Shown: in pieces, positions 59,602 through 64,000 of the stretch
How positions within the stretch are numbered: position 1 is the stretch's first letter
How the letters are laid out: every line of letters begins with the position of its first letter
NCBI GenBank assembly: GCA_017547385.1
Contig: JAFYPU010000024.1
Coordinates: 1-64,000, forward strand
DNA length: 64,000 nucleotides
Source: Bacteroidaceae bacterium
Lineage (GTDB): Bacteria; Bacteroidota; Bacteroidia; Bacteroidales; Bacteroidaceae
Direction of reading: 5' to 3'
The notes under the pieces: generated by a model
Seen by the model: only the letters and a program-made list of their open reading frames with translations
What the model was told of the DNA's origin: nothing
The model's database searches: none
Translations under genes and position numbers: made by a program

Positions 59602-61143
59602 TTAAAGGAAGCGGAAGCCCACAAAGAAGTTCAAACCGCTACGGCTATAACCATTGGGCTTAAGGAAGCCGTTTTCTGCATCCTTATAGCCAAAGGATTC
59701 GGAAGAGTTTAGCTTAAAAGCAACCACATCATAAGTGGCACCCAGCTGCAACTGCACGGGATAGAACAAGTTTACGTTAAGCTTAACTCCCACAGGGAGA
59801 CGCAAAGAATGTGCCATATAAGACGGCAGGTTTTCAGCCGAAGGCGAATTGGGTCGCATGCCGCCTATGCCTCCGACACTTCCAGGCGTCAGTCGTTCTT
59901 TCACTCTGAAGAAGAGGCCTTCGTATTGGAGTTGGAGATTAGGAACAATTTCCAAGCAGTGAAACATCGTGAAGCCCATTCCCCAACCCAGACCGGCATT
60001 TGCAACGATGGGAGAGTATAGCAAAGCTGCATCATCGTTTTTCTCATACAAGAAACTCTTCTTCCAATCATCGGCATACGCAGAAGCACCCAGCGAGAGG
60101 GTCAGATAATGAGCCATACCGCGTTTGTTGTTGGAGAGCAAGATGTCTGATGTATAATCAAAACCGCAAGTTCCATCCATCATGTGAGCGGTGAAAGCAT
60201 GTCCGATGGCACCACCATTCTTCAACACAGCCACGTCGCCGCGCTTTCGCGAAGCATAACCTCCGGCAATGGTGTATACCCAAGCTGTGTCCGCACTGAT
60301 TTCGCCCACACGCACTGTGCAAACTTTCTTTGACACGGGCAAGCCCTTTTTGTTCAGAGATGTGCGATAAACATACATACGGTTCTGATCTCTCAAGCCC
60401 ACACTCTCACCAATGCCGATGGCAAGCGGATGATGGCTTGCGATTTGGCCACGTATGGCAAAAGCCGGCACTTGTTTACATATCTCCTTATAGTTGATTT
60501 CAGATTCGATATCGCACTTATCAGAATTCAAGTGAACAATGGGGACTTCAATTTGGTTATACAAATCCATATTCTCCCAACAATTGTACACCTGGTCCCA
60601 AGTTTCCTGATTGATGTCAACCTTGAACACATGCCAGGTGCAGATTTCTTTTGTAGACTTCTTGGTTACTTTCGTCGAACAGGTTTTCAGCACAATATAG
60701 TTATTCTCAAGAATGGGCAAAAGATCCTCACGGAGAATGGTGTTCTTGTCAATCAAACCAATCTCTGCCAACTCTTTATCGAAAGTTTGTGCAGTTTTGA
60801 AAGCACGTTCGCGCAACATTTCTTCAGACAAGCCTTGACCATTGTACTGGAAAAGGTAGTCAAGGATTTGCTTACCAACTCCGGCGCGGGTAAGGGCCTG
60901 AGCTATCTCCTTGCCATCGTGAAGACCTTCCGGAACGCTGATCACCACTTCGTTCTTAAAGAACTTCTGAGAAAAGCCTATGGTTGACATCACATCATAA
61001 TCACCTGATAAACCCAACATAACATTCTTGGGATTATAATAACGGGGCTTAGCGACTCTTGCGGAGTCTTCCTGAGCACCGACAGTTGCCATGCTTGCCA
61101 TTAAACATACAAGCAGAAGAAATTTCTTTATATTCATTTTCAT
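59602..61143 (-). CDS. Exported beta-barrel-like protein of unknown function (operon gene 4)
   Basis: A 513-residue exported protein with signal peptide at about 1-23 (MKMNIKKFLLLVCLMASMATVGA). The N-terminal half is a soluble domain with VLKTCSTKVTKKS, WHVFKVDINQETWDQVYNCWE and repeated Cys. The C-terminal half (about 330-513) has regular amphipathic strands (AHYLTLSLGASAY, GWGMGFTMFHCLEIVPNLQLQYEGLFF, LRLPVGVKLNVNLFYPVQLQLGATYDVVAF) ending FFVGFRFL with a terminal aromatic-Leu, as in outer-membrane barrels. I do not recognise a family. It is last in a four-gene operon and is followed by a terminator. Confidence 0.78.
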   Translation of the reverse strand: MKMNIKKFLLLVCLMASMATVGAQEDSARVAKPRYYNPKNVMLGLSGDYDVMSTIGFSQKFFKNEVVISVPEGLHDGKEIAQALTRAGVGKQILDYLFQYNGQGLSEEMLRERAFKTAQTFDKELAEIGLIDKNTILREDLLPILENNYIVLKTCSTKVTKKSTKEICTWHVFKVDINQETWDQVYNCWENMDLYNQIEVPIVHLNSDKCDIESEINYKEICKQVPAFAIRGQIASHHPLAIGIGESVGLRDQNRMYVYRTSLNKKGLPVSKKVCTVRVGEISADTAWVYTIAGGYASRKRGDVAVLKNGGAIGHAFTAHMMDGTCGFDYTSDILLSNNKRGMAHYLTLSLGASAYADDWKKSFLYEKNDDAALLYSPIVANAGLGWGMGFTMFHCLEIVPNLQLQYEGLFFRVKERLTPGSVGGIGGMRPNSPSAENLPSYMAHSLRLPVGVKLNVNLFYPVQLQLGATYDVVAFKLNSSESFGYKDAENGFLKPNGYSRSGLNFFVGFRFL

Positions 61144-61209
61144 TTCTTTATGAGATTGGACTTATTCACTTTGCACCAATCAAACGATTATTTTTTTGCT
61201 ATCAAAAGA

Positions 61210-62169
61210 TTACCACCAATGAACATGGTAAACCACTCGCGGACGGCTGCTGGCATACGCCTTAGCCACTGATTCGGCTGCACGAATTGTAGCCATGTTT
61301 TGTTCATGCTCATTCTTTATTTCAGCCATACGAATGTCGCGCTCCAATTTCCACTCACGGTCTGAAACAGCCTGCAAGCGTGTTGCAATCTCACGGCTGA
61401 GTTTCTGCGTCTTCGTCAAGATGTCTTGTGAGGGCATTTGCATTTGTGAGATGAATTCTCGGGCTTTCTCTGCTCCTTCCTCATTGGGCGAGGCAGCCCA
61501 AGCTGCCTGAGCATTGGCGAAGAGTGATTGATTATAGGCTTCTAAAGAGGCTGCGCCATATTCAGCAATCAAACGCTGAGCCTCAGGATAGATGTCCGAA
61601 CTCATCGGAATGGCAAACAGCATGCTTATGGCTTCGTCGTATTGTCCACCGGCTGCAGCAGCCTTGGCTGTGTTTATGATTTCGGGACCCACCGAGTTGT
61701 AATACTGCACGATGCGTTGCTTACCCAATTCCACGGCCTGCAAAAGTTCCGGCTTGCGAGGAGAGATTTTACGTATCGCAGCGTAATATGCATCTTCTTT
61801 GTTATCGCCTATACCTTTGACATTGACTGTGCAAGACGAAAACAATGTACCATCAATGCCATCACCCACAAAAAACGTTACGGCCAGACTGGCTGCCATC
61901 TTCACGGGGATGGTAGCGGTTTCGGCCAACTCTGTTTCTTGGATATTTGCCGTAATGATAAAGCGATTGTCAAAACCTTCGCCGGCCATACCGGCAGCCG
62001 ATGCAATCTGACTCATCTTAGTCATCAACTGCTTGTGCAACTTCGGCGAAAGCCCGGCATCTTCAGGAATATACGGCTTGAGCGAAATCATTCCGGTTTT
62101 GTCAGCACCTTGCGCCATTGCACACAGCACAAACAATGATGCCATTAAAAATATAGAAATGCGTTTCAT
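61210..62169 (-). CDS. Exported protein of unknown function, CsgG/FlgO-like start (operon gene 3)
   Basis: A 319-residue exported protein with signal peptide at about 1-19 (MKRISIFLMASLFVLCAMA). Residues 30-125 (LHKQLMTKMSQIASAAGMAG, IPVKMAASLAVTFFVGDG) have the helix-strand order of CsgG/FlgO-type domains, which is an impression, not a proven match. The middle (about 165-225, AAAGGQYDEAISMLFAIP) looks like a short helical repeat, and the C-terminal third is a charged coiled coil (about 245-305, LSREIATRLQAVSDREWKLERDIRMAE). It starts 11 bases after the gene 2 stop. Confidence 0.78.
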   Translation of the reverse strand: MKRISIFLMASLFVLCAMAQGADKTGMISLKPYIPEDAGLSPKLHKQLMTKMSQIASAAGMAGEGFDNRFIITANIQETELAETATIPVKMAASLAVTFFVGDGIDGTLFSSCTVNVKGIGDNKEDAYYAAIRKISPRKPELLQAVELGKQRIVQYYNSVGPEIINTAKAAAAGGQYDEAISMLFAIPMSSDIYPEAQRLIAEYGAASLEAYNQSLFANAQAAWAASPNEEGAEKAREFISQMQMPSQDILTKTQKLSREIATRLQAVSDREWKLERDIRMAEIKNEHEQNMATIRAAESVAKAYASSRPRVVYHVHWW

Positions 62170-62180
62170 AGCTTCTCTTC

Positions 62181-63146
62181 TTATTTACCTCCCAAAACCA
62201 CATACACTTTTCCGATACCACTGGGAGCCGTGGATACAGATATTCCAAATTGCGACAAGAACGAACCAATGGGCTTAACAAATCCATCGGCATTGATGGC
62301 ACGAGCCTTACCACCGAACTTACCTTTACCGAACAAAGGGAAACGAACCTGCTCGTAAGAAAGACGAACGCGCGTCTTGCCATTTTGCGAGAACGAACCA
62401 TTCACGGCATGCTCACTCATCCAATAATCAATCAAATCGCAAAGTTCACCGGTATCTCCGTTGTATTCCACTTCGCTTTCGAAATTCAACGGGCAATCGC
62501 TGGCAATCTTAAAGATAATCGAACCCTCACGACCATTATCAACAATGTCCTGGAAATGGCGTTGAATACCGGCACTGAAATTATCCATAAAACTGAGCAC
62601 AGACTCTTGCAACAACACGGTTACAGGAGCACCCGATGCAGAGCTGACACCCGTTTCGCCACCAATTTGCTTGCTGGTGGCTGCATCCACAGAGGTTACG
62701 CGAAACTCTATCATATTGCGAGGACCGCGCTGCGTACGAGTAAAGGCTATGTTCACTAAGATGTCAGCACCGGCAACACGCGTCAGCTTGTCCAAATCGT
62801 CCTCCACAATTTCACCATCTTCTTTCGAAACCAAAGCAACATCCATGGCCGCTTCCGTTTGTAAAGCTTCAAGCGCACTGCTCAGAAGTTTAAGCGGGAA
62901 ACCGCGTTCTGCCATAATCTTGCCCATCTCTGTTACTACATTCAAAACATCGTCATCACGCAGCGCAAGGCTATAATCCACCGCATTGGGGTTATTCGCC
63001 TGAACATAACCCTTATTCAAGCACCAAGCCTTTTCAGGCACAACCATAATGGTCGGTTTCATGGCTTTGGGGCCTGCAGCCTCTTGAGCTGAGACACTCA
63101 AAGCAAACACCAAGAGTGCAAAAACACTGAGAAACAATCTTTTCAT
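62181..63146 (-). CDS. DUF6175-like exported protein (operon gene 2)
   Basis: A 321-residue exported protein with signal peptide at about 1-20 (MKRLFLSVFALLVFALSVSA). The N-terminal part, MKPTIMVVPEKAWCLNKGYVQ then DDDVLNVVTEMGKIMAERGFPLKLL, matches from memory the Bacteroidetes family DUF6175; the helix-strand order recalls LpoB/CsgG-type envelope proteins. The next block (VAGADILVNIAFTRTQRGPRN) fits the same fold, and a second small domain ends YVVLGGK. Function is unknown. It starts 13 bases after gene 1 and precedes gene 3 by 11 bases. Confidence 0.82.
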   Translation of the reverse strand: MKRLFLSVFALLVFALSVSAQEAAGPKAMKPTIMVVPEKAWCLNKGYVQANNPNAVDYSLALRDDDVLNVVTEMGKIMAERGFPLKLLSSALEALQTEAAMDVALVSKEDGEIVEDDLDKLTRVAGADILVNIAFTRTQRGPRNMIEFRVTSVDAATSKQIGGETGVSSASGAPVTVLLQESVLSFMDNFSAGIQRHFQDIVDNGREGSIIFKIASDCPLNFESEVEYNGDTGELCDLIDYWMSEHAVNGSFSQNGKTRVRLSYEQVRFPLFGKGKFGGKARAINADGFVKPIGSFLSQFGISVSTAPSGIGKVYVVLGGK

Positions 63147-63159
63147 GACACTACAATTC

Positions 63160-63654
63160 TTAGAAATAACTATTCAAACTCTTAATAATCTTATCCTCTT
63201 CCAACTTCTTGCGCAAAGCATCATAATTAACAAGCACGTAAATACAAACCTTATGGCCGCCATCCACCTTGATGTTGTTCTCACCGGAAGGATAATTACT
63301 GTTGACATTCTTCACATAATGCATAAATTCACCATTCTTGAAGAAATCGTCAAAATACTCTTTATGCTTCTCGTAAGCAGCAGTGCCGCCACAAAGTGAA
63401 GGAACAGCACCAACACTCGGAGCACCCGGCACCCCCGTAAACACACAAGCTGCCACAGCATCTTGCATTGCACGGTCCATAGCCTTATCAACCGACTTGG
63501 CCACACCCGAAACCTTAATAAACTTATATCCCTGATTTGCAACACGAACCATCTGCACTTCATACGGATGATTCATGTCAAAAGGATACTTACGCGCTTC
63601 AGCCGCAGTAAAGCCCACAAGAAGAAGCAACAACGACAATACTACTTTTTTCAT
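63160..63654 (-). CDS. Exported LPP20/FlgT-like small protein (operon gene 1)
   Basis: A 164-residue exported protein with signal peptide at about 1-20 (MKKVVLSLLLLLVGFTAAEA). The core GYKFIKVSGVAKSVDKAMDRAMQDAVAACVF (about 42-72) resembles the strand-helix start of LPP20 and FlgT N-terminal domains, where a v.G.a.s...A...A...A pattern is typical; this is a pattern-based impression. The chain continues with an acidic middle and ends in a basic helix. There is no lipobox. It is the first gene of the operon; the 346 bases upstream show no consensus promoter. Confidence 0.78.
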   Translation of the reverse strand: MKKVVLSLLLLLVGFTAAEARKYPFDMNHPYEVQMVRVANQGYKFIKVSGVAKSVDKAMDRAMQDAVAACVFTGVPGAPSVGAVPSLCGGTAAYEKHKEYFDDFFKNGEFMHYVKNVNSNYPSGENNIKVDGGHKVCIYVLVNYDALRKKLEEDKIIKSLNSYF

Positions 63655-64000
63655 AAATTAAATATGTAATGAATTAAAATGTATTTCAGCAACCTGTTAC
63701 AAAACAGATAAGAGGTTGCAAATTTCAAAACTTTTATTCACATATTTCAATCCATTTTAGTCCTTATCACCGATTTGCTAAAATTATCCTTAAACCACAC
63801 AATTCCCTCATCTCTTTATTAGTTTAAGTAATTATATAGAAGTTTATTTTTAGAAGAACACCAATATCACTAATCATACCTATTCGCTAAGATGCGCCTC
63901 TAAAAATTAGTTGCAGTACAACAAAGTTGGGAAATTCGAATAATTCGTGTTCACTTAATCAACTGCTATATCATTCCATTTGTGCCGCCGGCCATCGGAA
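63655..64000. other. A/T-rich end of the window
   Basis: This stretch is clearly richer in A and T than the rest and is upstream of the four-gene exported operon. I see no gene, repeat or primary-sigma promoter that I can support, and the window ends inside it. Confidence 0.6.

Overview
The window looks like a chromosomal segment from a Bacteroidales bacterium, most likely of the family Prevotellaceae. The evidence is a PorQ-type type IX secretion gene next to cmk and ispH, an N-succinylornithine carbamoyltransferase, a short 286-residue primary sigma factor, several families typical of the phylum (DUF4301, DUF1573, DUF6108, DUF6175, DUF3667, DUF4091), and promoters of the TTTG-N19/20-TAnnTTTG type instead of the usual -35/-10 boxes. 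Most of the content is core metabolism and cell envelope genes. There is no rRNA, CRISPR array, prophage or intact insertion sequence.

Layout. 1-2.8 kb (minus): tRNA-Phe, tatD, a polyprenyl diphosphate synthase and a TonB protein. 2.9-5.5 kb (plus): porQ, cmk, ispH. 5.9-9.5 kb: an ATP-grasp-like protein and a TonB-dependent receptor. 10-15.6 kb: a complete RND efflux operon (adaptor, pump, TolC). 15.9-18 kb: an overlapping set of secreted protein, ECF sigma factor and probable anti-sigma factor. 18.3-20.3 kb: a TlpA-like lipoprotein, then the carbamoyltransferase behind an 84-bp tandem repeat. 20.4-25.2 kb (minus): xth, sppA, lpxK, purine nucleoside phosphorylase and a DUF1232 protein as one operon. 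25.7-29.3 kb: etfB, etfA and an acyl-CoA dehydrogenase. 29.5-31.9 kb (minus): a second ECF sigma operon. 32.2-33.1 kb: rpoD. 33.8-39.4 kb: malQ, a GH123-like protein and a DUF1573 protein. 39.5-44.2 kb: tRNA-Pro, then DUF4301, two chromate-transporter halves and an NDH-2 type dehydrogenase. 44.3-47.3 kb: a glycosyltransferase, a stand-alone AICAR formyltransferase and a small basic protein. 47.6-55.4 kb: a secreted multidomain protein, several small membrane proteins, a 5'-nucleotidase lipoprotein, a DUF3667 protein, a TM2-SHOCT protein and a gene remnant. 55.5-59.2 kb: a large M60-type (mucinase family) secreted protease. 59.6-63.7 kb (minus): a four-gene operon of exported proteins with no assigned function.

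The most notable non-genic feature is a family of intergenic palindromic repeats at six loci (5.6, 18.1, 25.4, 29.4, 33.3 and 39.8 kb). They are built from a 21-bp module and often bounded by a conserved GGCGTTTAGA end. A different array with the same 21-bp period lies at 9.67 kb. The most promising candidate for an undescribed protein system is the four-gene exported operon at 59.6-63.7 kb. Other points of interest are an 84-bp repeat whose last copy forms the promoter of the carbamoyltransferase gene, natural substitutions at specificity positions of two enzymes (Ser90 in the carbamoyltransferase, Asp232 in the phosphorylase), and a tRNA-Phe with two stem mismatches.

Functional links visible here: PorQ is a component of type IX secretion, and two large exported proteins (47.6 kb and 55.5 kb) end in a sorting-domain-like tail, so they are plausible cargo. 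TonB at 2.0 kb could energise the receptor at 7.1 kb. malQ and the GH123-like protein suggest a glycan-using lifestyle, and the M60 protease suggests host mucin contact.
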